Source: Aquila chrysaetos chrysaetos
Taxonomy: Eukaryota > Chordata > Aves > Accipitriformes > Accipitridae
Length of the DNA stretch: 64,000 nt
Reading direction: 5' to 3'
Assembly: GCF_900496995.4 (NCBI RefSeq)
Contig: NW_024470325.1
Coordinates: 653,012-717,011 of the forward strand
A program made the translations under genes and the position numbers. Below, piece by piece: positions 41,778 through 52,500 of the stretch. The notes under the pieces were generated by a model that worked only from the letters and a program-made list of their open reading frames with translations, had not been told where the DNA came from and searched no databases. The stretch's first letter is position 1. Each line of letters begins with the position of its first letter.

Positions 41778-44269
41778 ATGAAGGTCGCGGTGCTCAGCCT
41801 GGCCCTGCTCTTCACCGTCCTGCTGTGCGTGCCAGAAGATGCTCAGGTGAGTCCTCAATGCCACGGGGAGAGGCTCAAGGCTGGGGAGGGGTCTTGGCTG
41901 CAGGACATCAGCTCTCCTGCAGAACAAAATTGTAGTGGTGAGCACGAAACCCCTTGACTTGGCCTCTCCCTTTCCCAAGCAAGGAGCATCCCCAGGCTCC
42001 CCTCACCTCCAGCCCTGGGCAATGCAGCTTTCTCCCTCCCACAATTCCATCTCTTCCCTCCACTTCCCCCGCAATTAATCTTCTTGTGCCCAGAGCCCGA
42101 GTTCCTTGGGAAGGTTCACCACAAACTCCTGTGAGGACCCCCACCGGTGTCTTGACTTGCTGCCCCCCCCCATCTCTCCCTTTTGGGCCTCCCCATCCCA
42201 TCCTTTTGGTGCCCTCAGACATCTCCTCCCTGGGATCTCCTCTGTGTCCTATCTAGGGTCCCCAAACGCCCTCCCGTTGATTGTTCCCAACGCCTTTCTT
42301 TCAGTCTTTCCCCTCAGTCCTTTGCCTTTCATCCTGTCCGCTGCGGTATCGTCCCCAGGTCCCCTTCCTTGAACCCCCACTGCCAAACACTCTTCCAATC
42401 CCCTCGTTTCCGTCCTCCGCAGCCCTCTTCCTTCTGCTCCCACCAACCACCCTGCTTGAAGTCCCTGTATCCTCTCCGCTTGAATCCCTTTACCCCTCAC
42501 TTGCATCCCACGCAGGCCTGCCCCTTCAGCACCCCCAGCCCAGTCCCCTGGGGTCCACTAATTCACCCCAGTGCACTGTCTGGGGGCCCCCCCTCACCCT
42601 CACCCCCATCCTCTTTGGAGGCCCTGAATTCCCCACACTGTCCTTGTCTCCATCCCCACCCCTGGTCCCTGCCTGAACAGGTATCCCAGGTGAAACTTGG
42701 AGGAATGGGGCTGGGGGGAGCAGAAGGGATTTTCCCGCTCAGCCCAGGGGGAAGCCATGGTCCTGGGGGGACTGGGGACGCTTGTGCCCCACCTACAGCC
42801 CCATCAAGGTCCAATCCAGACCACTCCTTTGCTCTCCTTCCCTAGGCACTCCCGGAAGGATGTGGAGATGTTAGCCTGGTAAGTAGTGGGGAGGACTTGG
42901 AGGGCATCCAGTCTGGGGAACTGGAGGGCACTTTGGTGCTCCCTTCCCTTGCTGGCACCGGGGACATCCCAGTGAGCTTTCATGCTCCCTCTACAAGAGG
43001 AGTCAGTCGGATTTAGGAACAAGGTTCACTGAACTGAACTAAATGACTTCTGCTGGCCTCTTTGCTCTCCTTCCCTAGGCACTCCCGGAAGGAAGTGAAG
43101 AAGTTAACCTGAGGGTAAGTGGTGGGGAGGACTTGGAGGGCATCCAGTCTGGGGAACGGGAGGGCACTTTGGTGCTCCCATCCCTTGCTGGCACCGGGGA
43201 CATCCCAGTGAGCTTTCATGCTCCCTCTACAAGAGGAGTCAGTCGGATTTAGGAACAAGGTTCACTGAACTGAACTAAATGACTTCTGCTGGCCCCAGAC
43301 CTTCTCCCTCTATGGCCACGACACTCCGGGGCATCCCAGTGTGCCCCAGTACACCCCACTGCAACCCCAGAGAACACCCCTGCACCACAGCGCTTTCCCA
43401 GGGAGGGCCCCTTCCCCAGGGCCCCCATTGCAATCCCATCCATCCCATTACAACCCAGTACACCCCAGTACACAGCCACACACCCAGGTGGGCGCCCTCC
43501 CCAGGACCCCCACTGCTTTCTGTGCACCATCATCTGAGCTCATGTACCCCATTTCTCCCCGGAGGCACCTTCCCCAAGGATCCCATTGCTTTCCCCTGCC
43601 TCCCAGTACACCCCAGTGCACCCAAGCATGTCCCTAACCCTCCCTTTCTCCCCAGGATCCTCTGACCGAGGAGCAGATAAGACTTCTTCTGCGCCAGAAA
43701 CGCGTGCCTGTAGCTGCTGATGTCCAGGTGAGCAACATCAGGGCGTCTGCAGCCCCACAAAGGATCCTGGGGGATCCCTGAGCCCTCTGGGGTGGGCAGA
43801 CCTTGGGTATGGCAGAGGGAAAGAGAGGGGACTGTCCCTGATGCGTGTCCCAGGGGGAGCTGGACAGAGCTGTCCCCATGCCTTCCCTTGCATGCAGTAG
43901 GGCTCTATGGAGCCAGAAGGTCACTGTGCAGGCCAGGCAGGGGGTCTGTGCCATACAGACCCCCCAGGATCACTGTGAGGGCTGGGCAGGCTTCTGGGAG
44001 ATAGAGGGGCATCCTGGGGTAGGGGGCTCTGGGTGCCATCTGGATCTCAGGTGAGCCGAGTCCTGTCCTGGGTATACTGAGGGCTCCAGTTCCCTTCTCC
44101 TTCCCCGGGTCTCTGCAGAGAGAGGTGGTGGGGACAAGGCCCCTCTCATGTCCCAGCGGACATTGCGGGGGGTCACAATTTGGGCTCTCTCTTGCAGTTC
44201 CTCAAGTGATGGTGACAGCCCTGTCCTGTCCCCCTCCAGCGGCATGAGGAGATGATCATCCCTGGATGA
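41778..44269 (+). CDS. Small secreted-peptide gene in five short exons
   Basis: Exons with consensus splice sites and phase-0 introns: 41778-41846 (signal peptide MKVAVLSLALLFTVLLC, ending DAQ, donor gtgagt), 42846-42878 (11 codons, ALPEGCGDVSL, donor gtaagt), 43079-43114 (12 codons, ALPEGSEEVNLR, donor gtaagt), 43656-43727 (24 codons, EEQIRLLLRQKRVPVAADVQ at its end, donor gtgagc) and a last exon. The last acceptor is ambiguous: 44198 gives FLK and stop, 44240 gives nine codons and stop at 44267-44269, and 44119 gives 42 codons. The product is 73 to 112 residues: a signal peptide, two repeats of an acidic ALPEG motif, and an amphipathic helix ending in the possible proprotein-convertase site RQKR. 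AATAAA at 44317-44322 closes the gene. A 33-nt second exon and an RQKR-ending exon faintly recall Gla-protein genes, but no Gla domain is seen. Function unknown. Confidence 0.65.
42826..43291 (+). repeat. 233-bp tandem duplication carrying an exon
   Basis: Two direct copies (42826-43058 and 43059-43291) agree almost base for base in intron sequence, including cctctacaagaggagtcagt. Differences concentrate in the exon (11 versus 12 codons) and just after the donor. Each copy has its own acceptor (ccttccctag) and donor (gtaagt). Confidence 0.9.
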
Positions 44270-44316
44270 CCCCACCTGATCCCCTGGGAGCCCTGGGCCA
44301 TTTCCCTCTCACGATC

Positions 44317-44322
44317 AATAAA
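44317..44322 (+). terminator. Poly(A) signal of the small secreted-peptide gene
   Basis: AATAAA lies about 50-110 bp after the candidate stop codons and is followed by a TG-rich downstream element (the TG repeat at 44351). Confidence 0.7.
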
Positions 44323-44350
44323 CCCCTTCAGCAAAGCTACGCTCTGCCTC

Positions 44351-44374
44351 TGTGTGTGTGTGTGTGTGTGTGTG
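44351..44374. repeat. TG dinucleotide microsatellite
   Basis: Twelve uninterrupted TG repeats occur just downstream of the poly(A) signal and may act as the GU-rich downstream element. Confidence 0.9.
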
Positions 44375-44640
44375 CGCCTGCGTCCATGTCCCGTCTCCTT
44401 GGCCAGCGCCCGGCTGCCTGGGTCCTCCCTGGCTGCACCACCACGATGAGCAGCGTGGCTGAGGGAGCGCAGGCACCTGGGGTGTCCCCTTCCCACCCAC
44501 CATGTGCCCCCAGATAAGGGCAACCTGGAGTGTCCCCCCAGGAGGCTGGGAGAGGCGAGGGGCAGACGGTGCCAGCCCTTGGGGCAGCCGGAGTTTCGGA
44601 GGCGCAGCGGGAAAGAGGTTCTTACCAGGGCTCTAGTGAG

Positions 44641-44856
44641 TGATACCAAAAAGCCGGTCGAAGAAACTCTCTAAGACTCGTTTTGGAGTTTTAGAAAGCA
44701 GGCATTCTTTATTGCAGCGCTGGATGCACGGGGGATAGGTCCACCTAGCGCGCATACCACAGCTTTAGCACTAACAGGTTATATAGAATAACTAATTGCA
44801 TATTAATCAGATTAGTATACATATACATAAAAATAATTGCAGCTGATTATCTTAGT
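44641..44856 (-). mobile_element. LTR end fragment, minus strand
   Basis: On the minus strand the piece has AATAAA (complement of 44708-44713), then gaatgcctgctttctaaaac and cttcgaccggctttttggta, ending at a CA. This is the R-U5 end of an avian ERV LTR. The U3 side runs into a tandem repeat at 44857. The family name is not certain. Confidence 0.55.
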
Positions 44857-45290
44857 ACTCGGAGCACTTAGGGGGAACTGGGAGCACTGGGGGGAGGCAG
44901 GGAGCTGCACTCGGAGCACTTAGGGGGAACTGGGAGCACTGGGGGGAGGCAGGGAGCTGCACTCGGAGCACTTAGGGGGAACTGGGAGCACTGGGGGGAG
45001 GCAGGGAGCTGCACTCGGAGCACTTAGGGGGAACTGGGAGCACTGGGGGGAGGCAGGGAGCTGCAGTCGGAGCACTTAGGGGGAACTGGGAGCACTGGGG
45101 GGAGGCAGGGAGCTGCACTCGGAGCACTTAGGGGGAACTGGGAGCACTGGGGGGAACCAGGGAGCTGCACTCGGAGCACTTAGGGGGAACTGGGAGCACT
45201 GCGGGGAGGCAGGGAGCTGCACTCGGAGCACTTAGGGGGAACTGGGAGCACTGGGAGGAGCCAGGAAGTGTCACTGGGAGCACTGGAGCA
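44857..45290. repeat. 52-bp tandem repeat
   Basis: About eight copies of a 52-bp unit (actcggagcacttaggggga, then actgggagcactggggggag and a short tail). Copies are nearly identical except the last two, so the array is young. It lies between the secreted-peptide gene and the lipoxygenase 3' end. Confidence 0.9.
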
Positions 45291-45499
45291 GCAGTGGGAG
45301 GGAGGACTGGGAGCACTGGCCACTCCCTCATGCCTCCCAGTTGCCCCACTCCAGCTCCCTCACTGGGTGGGGTCCCTGGGGCAGTGTTTGGGGGAGGGGT
45401 CCCAGGTTTTTAGCCCCGCCCCCTCGTCCCAACCCAGCCGAGAAGGTTTGATTGACAGCTGGCATTTATTGAGGGGCTGGGGGGGGGTACTGGGAAGGG

Positions 45500-46090
45500 C
45501 TGGGGGATGCTGGGAGTTGGGTGGGGTTATGCTGGGAGTTGGGTGGGGGATGCTGGGGGATACTGGGAGTTGGGTGGGAGATGCTAGGGGATACTGGGAG
45601 TTGGGTGGGGGATACTGGGAGTCGGGTGGGGGATGCTGGCAGTCGGGTGGGGGATGCTGGGAGTTGGGTGGGGGATGCTGGGAGTTGGGTGGGAGATGCT
45701 GGGAGTTGGGTGGGGGATGCTGGCAGTCGGGTGGGGGATGCTGGGAGTCGGGTGGGGGATACTGGGAGTTGGGTGGAAGATGCTGGGAGTCGGGTGGGGG
45801 ATGCTGGGAGTTGGGTGGGGGATGCTGGGGGATACTGGGAGTTGGGTGGGAGATGCTGGGAGTTGGGTGGGGGATGCTGGGAGATACTGGGAGTTGGGTG
45901 GGGGATGCTGGGGGATACTGGGAGTTGGGTGGGAGATACTGGGAGTTGGGTGGGAGATGCTAGGGGATACTGGGAGTTGGGTGGAAGATGCTGGGAGTTG
46001 GGTGGGGGATGCTGGGGGATACTGGGAGTTGGGTGGGAGATGCTGGGAGTTGGGTGGGGGATGCTGGGAGATACTGGGCGATGCTGGGAG
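45500..46090. repeat. 21-bp minisatellite downstream of the lipoxygenase stop
   Basis: More than 25 copies of a unit like atgctgggagttgggtgggg, with occasional insertion of a short gatactggg variant. It stops about 20 bp before the lipoxygenase stop codon, so any 3' UTR would consist of it. Long open frames on both strands here (such as 45268-45963) are artefacts of the 21-bp period. Confidence 0.9.
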
Positions 46091-46428
46091 TGGGGAGCGC
46101 CCCCCCCGCTCAGATGGAGATGCTGTTCTCGGTCTCCAGCGGGTTGAGGTAGTTGTATCTGAGCGTGGCCACGTGGTTCCTCTCCTCCAGGAGGTCGCGG
46201 ATCTCCTCCAGCTCCCCCCGGAAGGTCCGGATGACCCGGCGAGGTTCCGCCTCGGTGAAACGCTCCTCCGGGTATTGTCCCAGCAGCCTCTGGGAGGGGA
46301 CACAGGGACGGGGACCCATCAGCTTTGACCAGTTGAGGTGACTCGAGTCAACTGGAAGCTTCTGGGAATGCTGGGAGCCGTGGCGGCCACCACCATCGGG
46401 GAGTCACGGCCTCAGGGGGCAGCTCTTG

Positions 46429-46925
46429 AGGTTCCTCAACCCGCCCAGAGCCACCGTCTCTCGTGGGACATCATCTCTTGACGTTCCTCAACCCACCCAG
46501 AGCCACCGTTTCTCGTGGGACATCATCTCTTGAGGTTCCTCAACCCGCCCAGAGCCACCGTTTCTCGTGGGACATCATCTCTTGAGGTTCCTCAACCCAC
46601 CCAGAGCCACCGTTTCTCGTGGGACATCATCTCCTGAGGTTCCTCAACCCGCCCAGAGCCACCGTTTCTCGTGGGACATCATCTCTTGACGTTCCTCAAC
46701 CCGCCCAGAGCCACCGTTTCTCGTGGGACATCATCTTCTCTTGAGGTTCCTCAACCCACCCAGAGCCACCGTTTCTCGTGGGACATCATCTCTTGACGTT
46801 CCTCAACCCACCCAGAGCCACCGTTTCTCGTGGGACATCATCTCTTGACGTTCCTCAACCCGCCCAGAGCCACCGTTTCTCGTGGGACATCATCTCTTGA
46901 GGTTCCTCAATCCACCCAGAGCCAC
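46429..46925. repeat. 52-bp tandem repeat in lipoxygenase intron
   Basis: About nine copies of a 52-bp unit (aggttcctcaacccgcccag, then agccaccgtttctcgtggga and catcatctcttg) lie between the last two exons, with one 3-bp insertion near 46735. Confidence 0.9.
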
Positions 46926-47149
46926 CGTTTGGGGAGGTCGTGGTGGTGGGGCCACCCTCACCGTGTCATCGAGGCGGGAGCTGAGGAGGATGAGGGCCAC
47001 CAGGATGTTGGCGGTGGTGTCCACCTCGGGGAGGGTGTCGAGGAAGTGCTGGAGGAAGGTCTTGCCCTTGGCCATTGGCGGCGGGTGGCGCATGGAGGAG
47101 GGAGCGTTGGGGACGAAGGCTCCCAGGTCGTACTGCAAGGGGGGGAGAG

Positions 47150-47990
47150 GGCGGTGGCAGCAGAGGACATCCCGGTGGCATGGAGATGGGTTGGATGGGG
47201 ATGTTCTCCAGGGATGGATGGGGAAGTCCCACTGGCATGGAGATGGGATGGATGGGGACATCCCTTCAGCATGGAGATGGGTTGGATGGGGATGTTCTGC
47301 TGGGGTGGGGACATCCTTCCAGCATGGAGAAAGGATGGATGGGGATGTCCCTTTGGCATGGAGATGGGTTGGACGGGGACGTTCTCCTGAGGTGAGGTGG
47401 GGACATCCCACTCTCATGGTGATGGGATGGATGGGGATGTCCCTCCAGCATGGAGACGGGTTGGATGGGGACATCGCTCCAGTGTGGAGAAGCGTTGGAT
47501 GGGGACATTCTCCTGAGGTGGAGCGGGGTGGGGACATCCTTCCAACATGGAGAAGGGATGGATGGGGATGTCCCTCTGGCATGGGGACGGGTTGGATGGG
47601 GACATCCCTCCAGCATGGAGATGGGCTGGATGGGGATGGTCTCCCAAGGTGGAGCAGGGTGGGGACATCCTTCCAACATGGAGAAAGGATGGATGGGGAT
47701 GTCCTTCTGGCATGGGGACAGGTTGGATGGGGACGTTCTCCTGAGGTTTGGTGGGGATGTCCCTCACCCATGGAGAGGGGATGGATGGGGACGTCCCTCT
47801 GGCATGGGGACAGGTTGGATGGGGACGTTCTCCTGGGGTGGGGTGGGGACATCCTTCCAGCATGGAGAAAGGATGGATGGGAACATCCCTTTGGCACGGA
47901 GATGGGTTGGACGGGGACGTTCTCCTGAGGTTCAGCGGGAACATCCCACTGTCACAGAGATGGGACGGATGGTGACATCCCTCCAAGCAC
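47150..47990. repeat. Minisatellite in lipoxygenase intron
   Basis: Diverged units of about 33-34 bp (catggagatgggttggatgg then ggacatccctccag) and longer variants fill the intron between the 101-nt and 171-nt exons. The open frames of 200-350 codons crossing it on both strands are repeat artefacts. Confidence 0.9.
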
Positions 47991-48769
47991 GACGCGAGGT
48001 GGGACGCGGACATCTACTCCGCCTTAGGGTGGGGGACATCCCTCCAGCACCCACAGGCCTCGGAGAGGGCCACCTCTCCGGCGTGGGTTTTTGGGGGGAC
48101 ATCTGGTTTTTTGGGTGCAGATGACTCCGAGGTCCCACCTGCCCGTTGTTGACGGCCGCGTGCTGCACTGAGCAGGTGAACACCACCATGGTGAGGAACT
48201 TGCCGAGCTCCGCCACCGTCCGCAGCGAGGACGGGATACCTGGAAGGTGGAAAAGGACAACGAAGATCGTCACGGATCCCATCCTTTACTCCTCCCGCCA
48301 CCCTTAGGGACATCGCGGAGCACCCATGGGTGCAGGAACACCCTACCCGAAGACGTCCTGCTCAAGAAACCGTTGACGAAGATCTCCATCGCCCACGCCT
48401 GCAGCTCGGCGTCCTCGCGTACCGCCGCGTCCTCCTTGTAGTAAAAATCCACGATGGCGGAGACGAACGACCGGAAGGTGGGATTAAGGCGAGCGGGGTG
48501 GTCCCGTAGCACCCATGGGACCACCCCGGCCGGTCGTCACCCACCTCCGGATGGTTTCCCAAAGGATCATCCCGTCATCCCGGTAGCGGTAGTTGGGAAT
48601 TTGGGTCATGCCGCGTTGGCGGATGTCATCGGGGAGGCAGAGGGAGGCGTAGGTCACCTTCTCCAAGCCCCGTCGGACCAGTAGCAGCAGTCCCTCGTAG
48701 GTGGCACCCGAGGACTGGTGGGGAGGGCGGCACCCATGGGTGCGCCGAGGAGGAGGAGGCACTGTGGCC

Positions 48770-49534
48770 TGCCTCCACCCGCTCCCAGTGCTCCCAGTAT
48801 ACTCCAGCACCCCCGGTTCTTCCCCAGCTCCAACACGGTCTCTAGTGTCCCCCAGGGCTCCCCAGTGCCCCCAGTATACCCCACTGTCCCCAGTGCTCTC
48901 TCGTGTCCCCCAGCCCATGCTCTCTAGTGTGCCCCAGTGCTCCCAGTATAGCCCAGTGCCCCAAGAGCACAAGTACTCCCCCAGTGCTCCCAGTATACTC
49001 CAGTGACCCCAGTCCTTCCCCAGCTCTGACACGGTCTCTAGTGTCCCCCAGGTCTTCAAGGCTCCCCAGTGCTTCCAGTCTACCCCAGTGCTCACAAGTG
49101 CTCCCAGGGCACCAGTACTCCAAGTATCACCCCCCCCAGTGCTCCCAGTACACCCCAGTGGCCCCCAGTGCTCCCAGTGCACCCCAGTGCACCCAGTATA
49201 CCGCACTGTCCCCAGTGTTCTCAGGCATCCCCCATCCCATGCTCTCTAGTGTCCCCCAGTGCCCCCAGTATACACCAGTGTCCCCAGTCCTTCCCCAGCT
49301 CCAACACCCTGCCCCAGGCCCTCTAGTGTCCCACAGGTCTTCAGGGCTCCCCAGTGCCCCCCCAGTGCTCCCAGTCTACCCCAGTGCTCATGAGTGCTCC
49401 CAGGGCACCAGTACTCCAAGTATCACCCCCCGCCAGTGCTCCCAGTATACCCCAGTGTCCCCAGTGCTCCAAGAGCACAAGTACTCACCCAGTGACCCCA
49501 GTATGCTCCAGTGCACCCAGTATACCCCACTGTC
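48770..49534. repeat. Minisatellite upstream of the lipoxygenase exons
   Basis: Units built on ccccagtgctcccagtatac recur with higher-order copies of about 220-250 bp (for example the gctccccagtgcttccagtc and caagtatcaccccc segments). It directly abuts the second segmental-duplication copy, so it marks the breakpoint zone. No exon is seen. Confidence 0.85.
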
Positions 49535-52500
49535 CCTTTTCGGAAAGAGGCTCTGCTGAGGACCAGGGCCATGAGATGTTCCGTCTCTGGGAAAGCACAG
49601 ATCCCCGCTGCTGTTGTGCCTGTAGATAGGGCGCCAAGGGAAGGTGAAGAGCAGCAACAGCTTTCAGGGCCTGTACCTTCCTTGTGGGAGCAGGAGCCGG
49701 ATGTTTCCCTTTTCGGAAAGAGTTTTAGACATGAAACTGAGAAGAAAACCACCTTGTCCAAAAAGCTGGAGCTTCCAGGAAGCTTACAGTTTTAAGGAAA
49801 TTTCTTAGAAACGGTCACCTGCTAAGTCATGAGGGACAGTTACTGTCTGCTGTACTGACCGTGCTTTGCTGGAGCTCCTTTCAGGCGTAGCGGGCTGGAG
49901 GCAAGGAATTTTTTCCTTTTCCCATCTCCTCCAGTCAGTTCACTGTGGTTCATAGAGGGAGGACAAGAGATTTACTCAAGAAAATTTCACACTAGAGACA
50001 AGTGAAAGTTTTTTCCTCCTGAGGACAGCCAAGCACAGGAAGTGGCTGCCCAGAGGAATAATCCCGTTTCCATTCCTGGAGGTTTTCAAGTCGTAACTTG
50101 GATCAAGTGCTGAGGAACCAGCTCTCACCCCAGAGTTGACCATGCTGAGCTGGAGACCTCCTGAGTGTACTGGTTTTGACTGGGACAGAGTTAAATTTCT
50201 TCACAGTAGCTTGTACGGGGCTGTGTTTTGGATTTGTGCTTAAAACTGGGTTGATAACACACTGATGATGTAGAAATTGCTGCGCAGCGCTTGCGCAGCA
50301 TGAAGGCTTTTTCTGCTCCTCACACTGCCCTGCCAGCGAGTAGGCTGCGGGTGCAGAAGTTGGGAGGGGACACAGCCGGGAGAGCTGACCCCAACTGACC
50401 AAAGGGATATTCCCTACCATATAATGTCATGCTCAGAAATAAAACTGGGGACGTAGAGAGGTCGGAAGCAGCTGCCGTTTCTTGGGGATTGGCTGGACAT
50501 TGATTAGTCGGTGGTGAGCAATTGTCTTCTTTTGCATCATTTTTTTTTTTCTTGGGTGTTATTTTCCTCTTTCTTTGAGGGCTTTTTTGGTTGTATTTTC
50601 TTTTTTCCTAGTTTTTTTATCAAGTTCATAACTAAGCTTGCCAAGTAGAGCCAATAGCATGGAGAGAGGGCAGCCAGCCTGTTGGCAAAAACAGCTTTGC
50701 CCTGCTTAGAGAGGTGGATCCCACCTCTCCCAAGCAGATGCTGCTCTGCAGTCAGGGTGCCACGGGCACAGAACCCAAACCATGTCCCCTACACCTGTTC
50801 TGCAGTTAAGTATTAACTTGTCCTGTTAGTGCCTTTCTCCTCACACCCTTTCCCCTCACCAACAAGGTTGAGGAGAAAACCATCTGGGCCCCCACGCCCT
50901 TCACTATCACCCCCAGAGCCCTGTAGTCATATCTGATACCGTCACTTCTTTCCCCTGGCAGTGTGATTTGTGCCCACTTGCAATAAGAGCAGGGGGTAGT
51001 CGTCAGAGGGCTGGATGAGCTTTGGACGTCCCACCACAACATCCTGGATCCTGGTCCCCAGCAAGCAGCAAACCTCTCTAGATGGTTGGTTGGGATGACA
51101 GATGGGTGCCTCTCTTCCCCGTATTAGGTAGTCATCCATTACGATCCAAAAACCCCCACGGCACTACGTCTAGTTGAGGCTTGACTGTCTCCACTGTGGA
51201 GATCCCACAGCCTTTCTGGGTGCATGTTCCCAGTGCCTGACAGACCTTATAGTGCAGGTTCTTTTCTCTTAAGCCTAGTCAGAATTTCCCATGGCCCAAA
51301 TTTTCCCATGGCTTCTCATCCTTCCACTGTGCCCACCTGGGAAGAGTCTGACTCATCCTCCTCTGCACCATCCCATAAGCTAGCTGTAGACAATGACAGT
51401 ATCTCCCCATGGCCAGCCTTGAATTTCTGACATCCTTCTCTTTGGCCCAATGATATCGACCGGTCTTCAGCAGACTCCCTGTTTCCAGCAGTTGGAGGTT
51501 GTTGGAGGGAATGACCAGACAAGGAGACCGTCCCTGGGGGCTGGTGAAACGGGAAGTCAGAGGCACTGGTTACAGGTGGAAGATCAATTGTGGAGGTGGC
51601 TGTGAAAGCCCTAAATGTGTTTCACCAAGCAGGATGGCCAAGGCCTGAACCCCATCCCCCTGGGAAGGGGGATCCTTTCCTACACGGGACACTTACAGCT
51701 CTTCCTGGGAGCGGTTTCATGTGGGGGGTGTGACACCGAGTGAAGGACAGCGGTAGGACACCTCCCAGGCTCTTTGGGGGGTCAGTGAGGAGGGAACAAG
51801 GGCCTGGGGCTGTAAGAAACCAGTATCCTCACATGGGCTTCAGTGGAAGAGACAGCAGCCACCATGGAGATGACAAGGACTTCAGATCTGTTGGTGGGGA
51901 GGAGGGGGGCAGCCGCACAAAGGCCCTGTTTGCACCACAGACAGTCCTACACTGCCCTATGCCTGTGCCAGTTTCCCTGCAGACTTCAGCTGCCTCCCCC
52001 TGTTTCCCCACCCCACCCTGACCTTGGGATCTCCCAAGTAGAAGAACTTGGAGCAAGGGAGTAATTTGAGCCTGGGGGAAACTGTGAGGGCAATGGACTT
52101 GAATAATTTTATCATTCTTTCTCACAATCCAAACCTTTTTTACTTGGCATAAATTAAATTGGTCTTCCCCAAGTCAACCCTTCTTTGCCTGTGACAGTAA
52201 TTAGTAAGTGATCTCCCTGTCTTTATCATGACCCAGGAGCTATTCCATCTTATTTTGTCCTTTTGAGTTGGAGGTGTGACTGGGCAGCTGGGTGGGTGTC
52301 TGGCTGTTGGGCAAGGCTAACCCACTACAGGACGACCACCTCAGGACTGCTGTGTCCAGTGTGGGGCTCACCAGCACAAGGAAGACCCTGACAGACTGGA
52401 GAGAGAGTTGCAGAGGCCAGAAGGATGGCTGGGGCCTGGAGCACATTGTGTACAAGGAGAGGCTGAGAAAGCCGGGGTTTGGAAAAAAGTCCCTCAGAGC

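Larger units (their letters stand above)
46110..48714 (-). pseudogene. Arachidonate lipoxygenase, five 3' exons only
   Basis: Minus-strand exons: 48545-48714 (170 nt; TYASLCLPDDIRQRGM, ILWETIRR), 48347-48468 (122 nt; FVSAIVDFYY, DAELQAWAMEIFVNGF), 48139-48239 (101 nt; [14 protein letters not shown]), 46962-47132 (171 nt; YDLGAFVPNAPSSMRHPPP, LDTLPEV) and 46110-46289 (180 nt; YPEERFTE, ending ENSISI). Sizes and phases fit the conserved animal lipoxygenase exon plan. The His and Asn of HAAVN and the C-terminal Ile are iron-ligand positions in this family; the upstream His pair would lie in exons not seen here. The sequence looks closest to the ALOX15B/ALOX12B/ALOXE3 group (inferred). The 48545/48468 intron has a good donor but no AG at the acceptor. 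Upstream, minisatellite and then the duplicated OR block follow, so the 5' half is missing or lies beyond 64000. Confidence 0.85.

Noticed and set aside
44857-45290. Regular 52-bp repeats considered as a CRISPR-like array
   Set aside because: There are no unique spacers; it is a simple tandem repeat in vertebrate DNA.
45268-46328. Frames of 200-240 codons on both strands near the lipoxygenase end
   Set aside because: Products of the 21-bp repeat, open in up to three frames at once.
46882-48124. Frames of up to 348 codons across the lipoxygenase introns
   Set aside because: Repeat artefacts; the true exons lie on the minus strand and use splice sites.
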